64,000 nucleotides of DNA from Bordetella genomosp. 8. Lineage in GTDB: Bacteria; Pseudomonadota; Gammaproteobacteria; Burkholderiales; Burkholderiaceae_B. The notes under the pieces were generated by a model. That model did not search any database, was not told the origin of the DNA, and worked only from the letters and a program-made list of their open reading frames with translations. A program made the position numbers and the translations under genes. Where the stretch lies: NCBI RefSeq assembly GCF_002119685.1, contig NZ_CP021108.1:124001-188000 (forward strand). Reading direction: 5' to 3'. Numbering within the stretch: position 1 is the stretch's first letter; each line of letters opens with the position of its first letter. This document shows, one piece after another, positions 1 through 8,900 of this stretch.

Positions 1-634
1 CCAGCAGCAGATACGCGAGCGCGCCGGCTACTACCCCAACCTGGTGCCCGGCATGCCGGCCCGCTTCACGCGCATCATGGACGGCGACCTGATACGCATC
101 GGCGGCCATGAATGGCGCGTCATCGTCGGCTACGGCCATGCCCCCGAACACGCCTCGCTCTATTGCGCCGCCCTGAACGTGCTGATTTCCGGCGATATGG
201 TGCTGCCGCGGATTTCGACCAATATCAGCGTCTTCAACTACGAGCCCGAATCCAACCCCTTGCCCCTGTACCTGCGGTCGCTGGACGGCTACGCCGGCCT
301 GCCCGCCGATGCGCTGGTATTGCCTTCCCATGGGCGCCCTTTCAAGGGCCTGCACGAGCGCATCGCCCAGCAGCATGCCCACCACGCCGATCGTCTCGCC
401 GAGGTCGTGGCCGCCTGTGCCGAACCCCGCAGCGCTTTCGATATCGTGCCCGTGCTGTTCAGGCGCAAGCTCGACCTGCATCAGATGACCTTCGCGATGG
501 GCGAATCGCTGGCGCATCTGCACGCGCTGTATTTCGACGGCAGCCTGACGCGGCGGACGGGCGACGACGGCATCGTGCGCTTCACGGTCGCCCTGGGCGC
601 CGCCCAGGCCTCGCCGGTGAAGATGGCATCATAG
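1..634 (+). CDS. MBL-fold metallo-hydrolase, 5' partial
   Basis: This is the C-terminal two thirds of a metallo-beta-lactamase-fold hydrolase; the open frame runs off the left edge (codons begin at base 2), so the HxHxDH metal motif would lie outside. Visible metal ligands are the His of GHAPEH, the Asp of SGDMVLP and the His of LPSHGRP, in the usual order for the fold. The C-terminal 100 residues are helical and resemble the small DNA-binding-like tail found on LACTB2-type members. The stop is 28 nt before the next gene on the same strand, which suggests co-transcription. The substrate cannot be told; generic MBL hydrolase is the safe name. Confidence 0.85.
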   Translation, partial: QQQIRERAGYYPNLVPGMPARFTRIMDGDLIRIGGHEWRVIVGYGHAPEHASLYCAALNVLISGDMVLPRISTNISVFNYEPESNPLPLYLRSLDGYAGLPADALVLPSHGRPFKGLHERIAQQHAHHADRLAEVVAACAEPRSAFDIVPVLFRRKLDLHQMTFAMGESLAHLHALYFDGSLTRRTGDDGIVRFTVALGAAQASPVKMAS

Positions 635-662
635 GCGGACTGGCAACCGTTTCATCCGTCTC

Positions 663-1868
663 ATGGCTTCCGATTCCAAGCACCTCGACACCCTGCTGCA
701 GCACACCGGCATCGCCGGATTCGATCCCGCCACCGGCGCCGCGCCGGTAGGGCTGCCGCCGGTGCGCACCAGCACCGTGCGGTTCCAGAGCCTGGCCGCC
801 CTGGAAGAAGCGGAACGCCGCAAGGCGGCCGGCGAACGCGTGGTGGCCTACGGCCGCATGGGCCTGGATACCCACGTGGCGCTGGAAGACGTGTTCAAGC
901 ACCTGGAGCTAGGCACGCACTGCTACCTGGCGCCGTCCGGCCTGTCGGCCATCACCCTGGCGTTCATGTCGCTGCTGTCCGCCGGCGATCATGCGCTGGT
1001 CGCCGACAACGTCTACGGCCCGGTGCATTCCCTGGACCAGGCGGTGCTGAACCGGATGGGCATCACGCTCACGTATTTCGCGCCCAATTACGACGACATC
1101 GATGCCCTGGTGCGGCCGAACACGCGCCTGCTGTACGTGGAGTCGCCTGGATCGCTGTTGTTCGAAATGCTCGATATCCCGGCGCTGGCGGAAAAGGCGC
1201 GACGGCATGGCCTGGTGCTCGCCACCGACAATACCTGGGGCTCGGGCTATATCTACCAGCCGCTGGCGCTGGGCGCGCAGGTGTCGGTGGTCGCCGGCAC
1301 CAAGTACGTCGGCGGCCATTCCGACCTGATGCTGGGCGCGGTGGTCACCAATGACGAAGCGCTGGCCCAGCGTATCAACAAGACCCAGTACGCCATGGGC
1401 TATTCGATCAGCGCCGACGACGCCTGGCTGGCCTTGCGCGGGGTGCGCACGCTGCCCTTGCGCCTGGCGCAGCATGCGCGCAATGCGCTGCAGGTATGCG
1501 ATTTTTTGTCGACGCGGCCGGAGATTGCCCGGCTCTATCATCCGGCGCTGCCGTCCGACCCCGGGCATGGCTTGTGGCAGCGCGACTGCACCGGATCCAA
1601 CGGGATGATGGCCGCGGCGCTGCGCCTGGCGCCGGCGCAGGCGCGCGTCTTCGTCGACAGCCTGAAGCTGTTCAGCATCGGCTATTCGTGGGGCGGCTTC
1701 GAAAGCCTGGTGCAGCTGGTGTCGCCTGACTATCTGGCCGGGCACCGGTACTGGCAAGGCGATGCTCCCGCCCTGGTGCGCCTGCATATCGGCCTGGAAT
1801 CGCCGGCGGACCTGATCGATGACCTGGCCCAGGCGCTGGATCGCGCGTCGGCCTCGGCGGCATCGTAG
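663..1868 (+). CDS. metC: Cystathionine beta-lyase (PLP-dependent)
   Basis: A 401-residue protein of the Cys/Met-metabolism PLP enzyme family, expected to cleave cystathionine to homocysteine, pyruvate and ammonia in methionine synthesis. The PLP-lysine is in VVAGTKYVGGHSDLM, and the cofactor-nitrogen Asp is in ATDNTWGSGY. The N-terminal GLPPVRTSTVRF and the YGRMG motif (tyrosine binding the neighbouring subunit's PLP phosphate) are present. Length fits MetC. The ATG at 663 is the first in frame near the conserved N-terminus; no clear ribosome-binding site precedes it. Cystathionine gamma-lyase or O-acetylhomoserine enzymes are alternatives, but the overall pattern is MetC-like. Confidence 0.9.
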   Translation: MASDSKHLDTLLQHTGIAGFDPATGAAPVGLPPVRTSTVRFQSLAALEEAERRKAAGERVVAYGRMGLDTHVALEDVFKHLELGTHCYLAPSGLSAITLAFMSLLSAGDHALVADNVYGPVHSLDQAVLNRMGITLTYFAPNYDDIDALVRPNTRLLYVESPGSLLFEMLDIPALAEKARRHGLVLATDNTWGSGYIYQPLALGAQVSVVAGTKYVGGHSDLMLGAVVTNDEALAQRINKTQYAMGYSISADDAWLALRGVRTLPLRLAQHARNALQVCDFLSTRPEIARLYHPALPSDPGHGLWQRDCTGSNGMMAAALRLAPAQARVFVDSLKLFSIGYSWGGFESLVQLVSPDYLAGHRYWQGDAPALVRLHIGLESPADLIDDLAQALDRASASAAS

Positions 1869-1875
1869 GGAACGG

Positions 1876-2502
1876 TCAGCGCACCGACGTCGCCAGCCGC
1901 AGGGCCAGGCCGGCGAAGACCACGCCCGCGCAGATATCCAGCATGCGGCGGGCGCGTGGCGAACGCTGCAGCATCGCCCCCGCCGCCCCGGAAAATACCG
2001 CGATCGCGCCGAAGACCAGCAGGGTGGCCAGCATGAAGACCGCGCCCAGCACCACCACTTGCAGCCCGACAGGCCCGGCGGCCGGCGTGGTGAACTGCGG
2101 CAGGAAAGCCAGGAAGAACAGCAAGACCTTGGGGTTGGTCAGGTTCATGACGATGCCGCGCGCATACAGCGCGCCCGGACGCAGCCGGGGCGGCTCGGCG
2201 CCCGCGGCCGTCGTCGCCGGCGCGCGGAACGCCTGCCACGCCAGATAGGCCAGGTAGATCGCGCCGGCCCACTTCAACGCGGTGAAGGCCAGCGGCGAGG
2301 CTGCGAACACCGCCGCCAGGCCGGCCGCCACGGCGGCCGTGTGGCCCAGCAGTCCGGTGCACAGGCCCAGCACCACCATCAGTCCCGCCGAACGGCCCGA
2401 GCGCGCGGACTGCATCAGCACGAACAGATTGTCGGGGCCGGGCGCGAGCGCCAACAGCACCGCGATGCCGAAGAAGCTGCTCAGGGTATGGAGGTCCGGC
2501 AT
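1876..2502 (-). CDS. LysE-family amino-acid exporter
   Basis: A 208-residue inner-membrane protein with about six hydrophobic segments, of the LysE/RhtB family that exports amino acids or their analogues. The family signature is seen near the N-terminus (ALAPGPDNLFVLMQSARSG) and in the middle (NLTNPKVLLFFLAFLPQF). The start was set at the ATG beginning MPDLHTLSS (2502), because the upstream in-frame extension is polar and not family-like. The gene converges on metC with only 7 nt between the stops. The substrate is unknown. Confidence 0.88.
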   Translation of the reverse strand: MPDLHTLSSFFGIAVLLALAPGPDNLFVLMQSARSGRSAGLMVVLGLCTGLLGHTAAVAAGLAAVFAASPLAFTALKWAGAIYLAYLAWQAFRAPATTAAGAEPPRLRPGALYARGIVMNLTNPKVLLFFLAFLPQFTTPAAGPVGLQVVVLGAVFMLATLLVFGAIAVFSGAAGAMLQRSPRARRMLDICAGVVFAGLALRLATSVR

Positions 2503-2589
2503 TGCCGATCCGATTTGATTCGCTGCGCCGCCTGCGGCGTGGCCTATGGGCACGCCGCCGCGTCCGCGTCGACGGCGTGCGCCATCGAC

Positions 2590-3234
2590 TTACTTGCCGT
2601 CGCGCGCCATCGGGATCAGCTTGTTCACTTCATCCAGCGCGCCCTGGTAGCTGTTGCCCGCCATGACCGGCGAGGTCAGGAACTTGCCGCCGACCAGATA
2701 GGAAGGCGTGCCGTCGATGTTCGCCTGCTTGGACAGCTGCGTGGCGCGCTCGGTCTGGGTGTTGACGGAGAAGGAATCGAAGACCTCCTCGAACTTCTTG
2801 CGGTCGACGCCCTGCGCGGCGACCCAATCGGCCATGGCCGACTTGGTGAACAGCTGCTTGTGTTCCTGGTGGATGGCGACGAACACCTTGGTGTGCAGGT
2901 CCGGGCGATTCAGGGCCTGCAAGGTGTAGTACAGCTGCTGCAAGGGCTTCATGGCCGCGTTGAAGGCCACCGGCACCTGGACCAGCACCACATCCGCCGG
3001 TGCGGTCTTGGCCCAGCTTTCCACCATGGGTTCCATGGCGGCGCAGTGCGGGCAGGTGTAGGCGAAGAACTCCATGACCTCGATCTTGCCGTTGTGGTCG
3101 CTGGGGATCGGCGGATTCACCACCTGGTAGGGCTGGGCGCCGGCCTGCGGCGCCTGGGCATGGCTGGCGGGCGCGAACAAGGCCGTGGCGGCGAGGGCGG
3201 AAACCGCCAGCAGGCGGCTAAGCAATTTGGTCAT
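2590..3234 (-). CDS. dsbA: Thiol:disulfide interchange protein DsbA
   Basis: A 214-residue periplasmic oxidoreductase that puts disulfides into exported proteins and is reoxidised by DsbB. The signal peptide is at residues 1-26 (cleavage after ASHA). The active site CPHC lies in [14 protein letters not shown], and the cis-Pro loop is in [12 protein letters not shown]. Length and layout match DsbA of betaproteobacteria. It follows the SPOR-domain gene and argS on the same strand, the arrangement seen in Bordetella relatives, so it is probably the last gene of that unit (129-nt gap before it). Confidence 0.96.
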   Translation of the reverse strand: MTKLLSRLLAVSALAATALFAPASHAQAPQAGAQPYQVVNPPIPSDHNGKIEVMEFFAYTCPHCAAMEPMVESWAKTAPADVVLVQVPVAFNAAMKPLQQLYYTLQALNRPDLHTKVFVAIHQEHKQLFTKSAMADWVAAQGVDRKKFEEVFDSFSVNTQTERATQLSKQANIDGTPSYLVGGKFLTSPVMAGNSYQGALDEVNKLIPMARDGK

Positions 3235-3363
3235 GTCGGTGTGAATCCCGGGTTGAGGTCTGGAGAGTGTGCTGCCGGCGCGACGGCGCCTGCGGGGCAG
3301 GCGCGTGCGGCGGCAGGTCTGGACAGTAGAGACAGGCGCGCGGGAAACGAGTTCCGCCGCGCC

Positions 3364-4113
3364 TTATTGGCGGACCACCGCCACTTCGATTTTGTTTTCT
3401 CCCAGCCGGGTGCGGGCGCGGTTCATGTCGTCCAGCCTGGCGAAGGGTCCGACCCGTACGCGGTTGATCGGCTTGCCGTTGACTTCGGCGCGCTGCACGG
3501 CGACGGGCAGGCCCAGCAGCAGGATGCGCGCCTTGAGCGCCTCGGCGTCGTCGGCGCCGCGGTAGGCGCCGGCCTGCAGGAAATATTTCCCGCCGGCATC
3601 CTTGGCCGTGTCGCGCGCGGCCGGGCTGGCGCTGGCCACCGCGGGCGGCTTGGCCGCGGCCTTGTCCGCCGTTTTTTCCGCCGGCTTGTCGGCGGATTTT
3701 TCGGTCGCGCGCGCCGCCGGCTCGGGCGTCGACGGCAGCGTGGCGATCAGCGCGCCCAGGTCATCCGCGCCCTGCGGACCCGCCCCCGATTCGGGCGCGG
3801 ACGGCGTGGCGGCCGTCGACGGCGGCTGCGCGGCCGTCGGGCCGGTGGGCGCGGTGCCGGCGGCGCCATCGCGGCCATACAGGCCGGCGTTGGGATCCGG
3901 CGCGTTGCGTACGTCGGGCAAGGGACTCTGGTCGGCGTTGCGCGAGGCGCGATCGACGAAGGGGACCGGTGCGCGGGTCACGTAGAAGGCGACGGCGGCG
4001 GCCACGATCAGGCCGATCAGCAGGCCGGTCAGTACGCCATACAGCGTGCTGCCGCGTTCGGACGATCGCTTGGCGGGCTTGCCGGTCTTGCGGGGTTTGC
4101 GTGCGGCGGCCAT
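3364..4113 (-). CDS. SPOR-domain cell-envelope protein (FtsN/DedD-like)
   Basis: A 249-residue bitopic membrane protein. A basic cytoplasmic N-terminus is followed by one transmembrane helix (about residues 25-45, LTGLLIGLIVAAAVAFYV), a long Pro/Ala/Lys-rich periplasmic linker, and a C-terminal SPOR domain (about 170-249, from YFLQAGAY to the end). SPOR domains bind denuded peptidoglycan at the division septum, so a division role is inferred. The ATG at 4113 is chosen over a GTG at 4119 because AGGTG sits at good spacing before it. The gene begins 6 nt after argS ends and is surely co-transcribed with it. Confidence 0.87.
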   Translation of the reverse strand: MAAARKPRKTGKPAKRSSERGSTLYGVLTGLLIGLIVAAAVAFYVTRAPVPFVDRASRNADQSPLPDVRNAPDPNAGLYGRDGAAGTAPTGPTAAQPPSTAATPSAPESGAGPQGADDLGALIATLPSTPEPAARATEKSADKPAEKTADKAAAKPPAVASASPAARDTAKDAGGKYFLQAGAYRGADDAEALKARILLLGLPVAVQRAEVNGKPINRVRVGPFARLDDMNRARTRLGENKIEVAVVRQ

Positions 4114-4119
4114 GTGCAC

Positions 4120-5805
4120 CTACATGCGCTGGGGCGCGTTGACGCCCAGCAGTGCGAGCCCGTTGGCCAGCACCTGGCGGGTGGCCGACGCCAGGCGCAG
4201 GCGGGCGCGCTTCAGGGCGATGTCGTCGACCAGCACGCGTTCGGCGTTGTACCAGGCGTGGAAATCGGCGGCGCAGTCGCGCAGCCAGAAGGCGACGTGA
4301 TGGGGCGCCAGTTCCTGAGCGGCGAGCTGGATGACGTTGGGGAATTCGGCCAGTCGCTGCATCAGGGCGAATTCGGTCGGCGCCGTCAATCGTTCGATGC
4401 CGGCGTCGGCGATGTCCTGCTCGCCTTCGCCCGACTGCCCGACCATCGAGCAGATACGCGCATGCGCGTACTGGATGTAATAGACGGGGTTTTCGTCGCT
4501 TTGCGACAGCGCCAGGTCGACGTCGAAGACGAACTCGGTATCGGCGCGGCGCTGGATCAGGAAGTAGCGCACGGCGTCGCGGCCGACCCAATCGATCAGG
4601 TCGCGCATGGTGACGTAGCTGCCGGCGCGCTTGGAGATCTTGACCTCCTCGCCGCCGCGCATCACCTTGACCATCTTGTGCAGCACGTAGGCGGGATAGT
4701 CCTTGGGTATGCCCAGGTCCAGCGCCTGCAGGCCGGCCCGCACGCGCGCCACCGTGCCGTGGTGATCGCTGCCCTGGATGTTCACCGCGCGGTGGTAGCC
4801 GCGTTCCCATTTGTTGACGTGATAGGCCACGTCCGGCACGAAATAGGTGTAGCCGCCTTCACGCTTGCGCATGACGCGGTCCTTGTCGTCGCCCGTGCCC
4901 AGTTCCGTGGTGCGCAGCCACAGCGCGCCGTCCTGTTCGTAGGTGTGGCCGCTGGCGACCAGCCTGCTCACCGTCTGTTCGACGCGGCCGCTGGTATACA
5001 GCGAGCTTTCCAGGAAGAAATTGTCGAAGGTCAGGTCGAAGGCCTGCAGGTCGCGGTCCTGCTCGCGGCGCAGATAGGCCACGGCAAAGCGGCGGATGGC
5101 GTCGAGGTCGTCGACGTTGCCGCTGGCGATGGTTTCCTCGCCGTCGGCCGCGCGGACGGCGGCGCCCGCCATGAAGTCCCTGGCGATATCGACGATGTAT
5201 TCGCCCTTGTAGCCGTCTTCCGGCCAGCCTTCGGCGTCGGGGCCGATGCCCTTGGCGCGGGCCTGCACGCTGATGGCCAGGTTGTGGATCTGGTTGCCGG
5301 CGTCGTTGTAGTAGAACTCGCGCATGACGTCGTGGCCGGCGGCGTCGTACAGGCGGCAGATGGCGTCGCCCAGCGCGGCCTGGCGCGCATGGCCGACGTG
5401 CAGCGGTCCGGTGGGATTGGCCGAAACGAATTCCACCAGCACCTTTTCGCCGTGGCGCGCGGCGCGGCCGAAGGCGTCGCCCTGTTGCGCGATGGCGGCC
5501 AGCACGGCCTGCCGCGCGGCGGCGGTGATGCGGATGTTGATGAAACCGGGGCCGGCGATCTCCGCGGCGTCGACGATGTCGCGTGCACGCGGGTCGGCGG
5601 ACAGCGCGTCGACAATCGCTTGCGCCAGTTCGCGCGGATTGCGTTTGGCGGCCTTGGCCACTTGCATGGCCACGTTGGTGGCCACGTCGCCGTGGGCCGC
5701 GACCTTGGGGCGTTCCAGCAGGATGGTGGGGCGCGCCTCGGGCAGCAGGGTGCCGACGGCGTCTTGCAGCAGGGAAACGAGAAGGTGCTGTTGCTCAGGG
5801 AGCAT
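4120..5805 (-). CDS. argS: Arginyl-tRNA synthetase
   Basis: A 561-residue class I aminoacyl-tRNA synthetase that charges tRNA-Arg in the cytoplasm. An N-terminal ArgS-specific Add-1 domain comes first. The HIGH-type motif is HVGH within [15 protein letters not shown] (about residues 130-145), the KMSKS-like loop is KISKRAG, and the C-terminal anticodon-binding DALR domain ends the protein. No residue expected to be catalytic is missing. It is the first gene of the argS-SPOR-dsbA unit; a TATCAT hexamer about 50 nt upstream is a possible -10. Confidence 0.97.
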   Translation of the reverse strand: MLPEQQHLLVSLLQDAVGTLLPEARPTILLERPKVAAHGDVATNVAMQVAKAAKRNPRELAQAIVDALSADPRARDIVDAAEIAGPGFINIRITAAARQAVLAAIAQQGDAFGRAARHGEKVLVEFVSANPTGPLHVGHARQAALGDAICRLYDAAGHDVMREFYYNDAGNQIHNLAISVQARAKGIGPDAEGWPEDGYKGEYIVDIARDFMAGAAVRAADGEETIASGNVDDLDAIRRFAVAYLRREQDRDLQAFDLTFDNFFLESSLYTSGRVEQTVSRLVASGHTYEQDGALWLRTTELGTGDDKDRVMRKREGGYTYFVPDVAYHVNKWERGYHRAVNIQGSDHHGTVARVRAGLQALDLGIPKDYPAYVLHKMVKVMRGGEEVKISKRAGSYVTMRDLIDWVGRDAVRYFLIQRRADTEFVFDVDLALSQSDENPVYYIQYAHARICSMVGQSGEGEQDIADAGIERLTAPTEFALMQRLAEFPNVIQLAAQELAPHHVAFWLRDCAADFHAWYNAERVLVDDIALKRARLRLASATRQVLANGLALLGVNAPQRM

Positions 5806-5960
5806 GGGGACTCGGAAAAGACGGGAAAACAGGCGGCGGACGCAAGGCCGCGAATTACGGGATGATACCGTGATTTAAGCCCGCGCCGCGCCGCGCGCCG
5901 GGTGCCGCGCCGGGGCGCGGGGGTGGTCCGGACGCGGCGGCGCTGGGGCCATCCGTGCCT

Positions 5961-8900
5961 TCAGTGCGCGATGTCCAGGTCCAGCGTGCGGCGCAGCCAT
6001 GCGCGGTACGCCGCCATGTCCACGGTGCCGACCACGGGGTTGCCGCCGTGCGCCCAGCCGTCCACGCGGCGGATGACGGCTTCCACTTCGGCGCGCGCGG
6101 CGTCGCCGTACTGGGGATGCAGCCCCTGATACGGCACCACGCGATGGCCGTCGGCATTGCCGACGGCGCGGTCGTCGTTGTTGGCACGGGCGCGTCGGCC
6201 GCGTTCGTCATGCAGCAGGGGATTGTCGACCCGTTGAAACGCCGCGGGTGGCGGCAGGAACGCCGCGCCCGCCGATTCCGCCTGCTTGAGCATCCAGGCC
6301 AGCGCGACGTCGGACAGATCGCCGCCGGGACGCGCGGTATCCGCATCGGCGCCGCGCGGCAGGTAGCCCCCGCCGATGTCGCCATGGGCGCCGATGAAGG
6401 GCGCGGTGACCCGCATGCGGCCGTTGGTGCCGTTGGTGCGATCGGTACCATCGGCGCTGTTGGCATCATTGGCGCCATTGGTGTCATTGGTGCGACCGGT
6501 GCCCTCGGTGCCGGCCCGCTCGGCCTGGACGATCAGCGGAAAAACGGCGCGATGCTCATGCAGCGCGATCGCATGCGCGATCCACCGCCATTCGGCGGAA
6601 GCCGCGAAGTTGTAGTCCGCATCCCCCGATCCCAGGAAACCGAACTGCGCCACCGTGTCGAACAGGCCGATGAAGCGCAGATCCGCGCAGGCGGTCACCG
6701 TGCCCTGCACAGGGTCGCGCACCCAGAACCTTCCGTTCCGATAATGATCGGCGATCATGTTGCTGAAATGCAGGGCCAGGGCCGCCCCGCGCGAATAACC
6801 CAGCAGGTCGATCGCCACGCCCGCCTGCCCGTTCCATGCGACGTGCCGCAGCAATGCAGCCCATTGCGTTTCCAGGATGGCGGGCGCCGATCCCGCGGTG
6901 GCGGCATCCACCCACCGCGGTGACGTGAAGCCGGGCCCATGGTGATAGAAGATGGGACCGTCCCGGTACCAGTTTCTCATCAGCCCGACGTTGGTGCGCG
7001 CGGGGATATCGCGGTTGGTGCCGTCGAACGCGAACAGGAGCAGGCCGAACGGGTCGATGTGCCGGCGCGGCTGTTGGTCTGCGTAACCATAGGCCTGGGT
7101 GTCGGGCCGCGGGCCCGCGGGATCCGGTTCCAGATAATGCCCCATGCGTGGATCGTAGGTGCGCAGATAGTTGTCATGCAGGCCTGTCGCCGGATCGTGG
7201 AGATGGCCCGGCTGGCGCAGCGGCATGGCAAGGTCGCCGTCGGTCGCCAGCACGGCGCCGGTGGGCGACCACAAGGCGCGCCAACGCAGCCGGCGCGACG
7301 CATCGGTGACGGCGTGCGGCAGGCCGATGGCGTCCGCGTGGATGGCATGGAAGACCGGCGCGGCGGTCGCGCGGCCACGTGCGTTGACGCCGGCGCCGGC
7401 GCGGACCGTGCTGCTCAATGGACGCGGCTGTGGATAGACGATCATGGCGATCGGCACCCAGCCCGCGTACACGAAACGCCGCGTGACGCCGACACCGCCC
7501 GCCGGCAGCGGCTGCGCGATCGCCGCCAGCCGGTTCGATGCGTACAGGTATTCCTCCGTACGCCCGTCGGCACGGCGGCGTATGCGTTCGCCATAGGCGT
7601 TGTGCGTATAGCGCGCCAGCTCCCGTCCACGGACGCCCGCAACGGCCCCGGCCCCGGCATCGGCACCAGCACCAGCACCAGCACCGGCTCCGCCTTGGCC
7701 GCGTGTCACGCTGGCCAGCCTTCTGTCCGGACCATAGCGCAGGCGCAGATCGCCGTGCGCGGTCGGCAGGCCGCTGGCATCGCGCCGTGGATGATGCACC
7801 TGCGTGCCGGCGTCGTCCCCCACCGCGTACGCATCGCCCGTCCGGCGCCAGGCGATCCGCCACGCGTGATGCGCTTCGGCCTCGCCATCCTTGCGCAGCG
7901 TCGCCGTGGCGGCCAGCAACTGGCCCTGCGCATCGCGTCCATAGCCGTAGGCGCCCTGCCAGCCGGCCACCCGCAGCGTCTCGTCCACGATGCGTCCCGC
8001 CGCGTCGTAGCGCAGGCGTTGCAGCAATACGGGCGGCCGATCGGGCGCCGAGGGATCGTCCACCACCAGCGCCTCGAGCGCGCCGTCCCGCGCGACGCCG
8101 CGCGTGCGCAGGCCATTGCCATGCCGGTACCCTCCCGCCGGCAGCGCACGCAGCAGCTCTTGTTTGCGGTCGCCATCGTGCCAGGCGACGCGGCTGACGC
8201 GTCCGCTGGCGTCGTATGCGTAAGTCAGATACCCGCCTTCCGGGAGATCGTGCCGGACGACGCGGCCCGCGTCATCGCGCCGATAGCCTTCGCGATACGC
8301 ATAGGCGATATCGCCCGCCTGCAGCGCGGGGCGATGCACGATGCGCGCGGTCAGCCTCCCCTGGCCGTCGTGGCGCCGCGTCTCGCGTTCGTGAGGATGG
8401 ACGATGCTGGTGGGCGTCGCGCCATGCCAGGCAACGACCGTGCGCAGGGCGCCCGCCGCCGAATGCATGATGACTTCGACGGGGCGGCCGTCGTCGTCAT
8501 ACGCGTAGCGCCAGATGTCGCCGTTCGCGTAGCGGCGTTCCGTCACGCGGCCGTGGCTGTCGTGCCGGCGTGTTTCCTGGCCCGTGGCGTCGGAAGACCA
8601 GGCGGCCAGGGGCGCGCCCGGATGCGCCGCATCGAAGGTCAGCGACAGGCCCGCCCAACCCGAACGCGACGCGCGCAGGTGCAGCAGGCGGCCATCCGCG
8701 GCGCGTATGAAACGCAGCTCATTGACCCGGGTCGCATTCCCATGCGCGTCGTATTCCGCATGCAGGCCGGGCGCCGCGCATCCGGGACATCCCGCGCCTT
8801 CCACGCGAAGGAGCACCGGCCGCCCGCCACGGATGGCGGTGTGGAAGTCCGTCGCGCCGGACGGTCCGTGTACGCGGGTCAGGCCGATAGCTCCGCTGGC

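Noticed and set aside
1819..5865. A plus-strand open frame of about 1350 codons across 1.8-5.9 kb
   Set aside because: It is fully antisense to lysE-like, dsbA, SPOR and argS genes, all with clear families. Its product is Arg/Gly/Gln-rich, typical of an open antisense frame in high-GC DNA.
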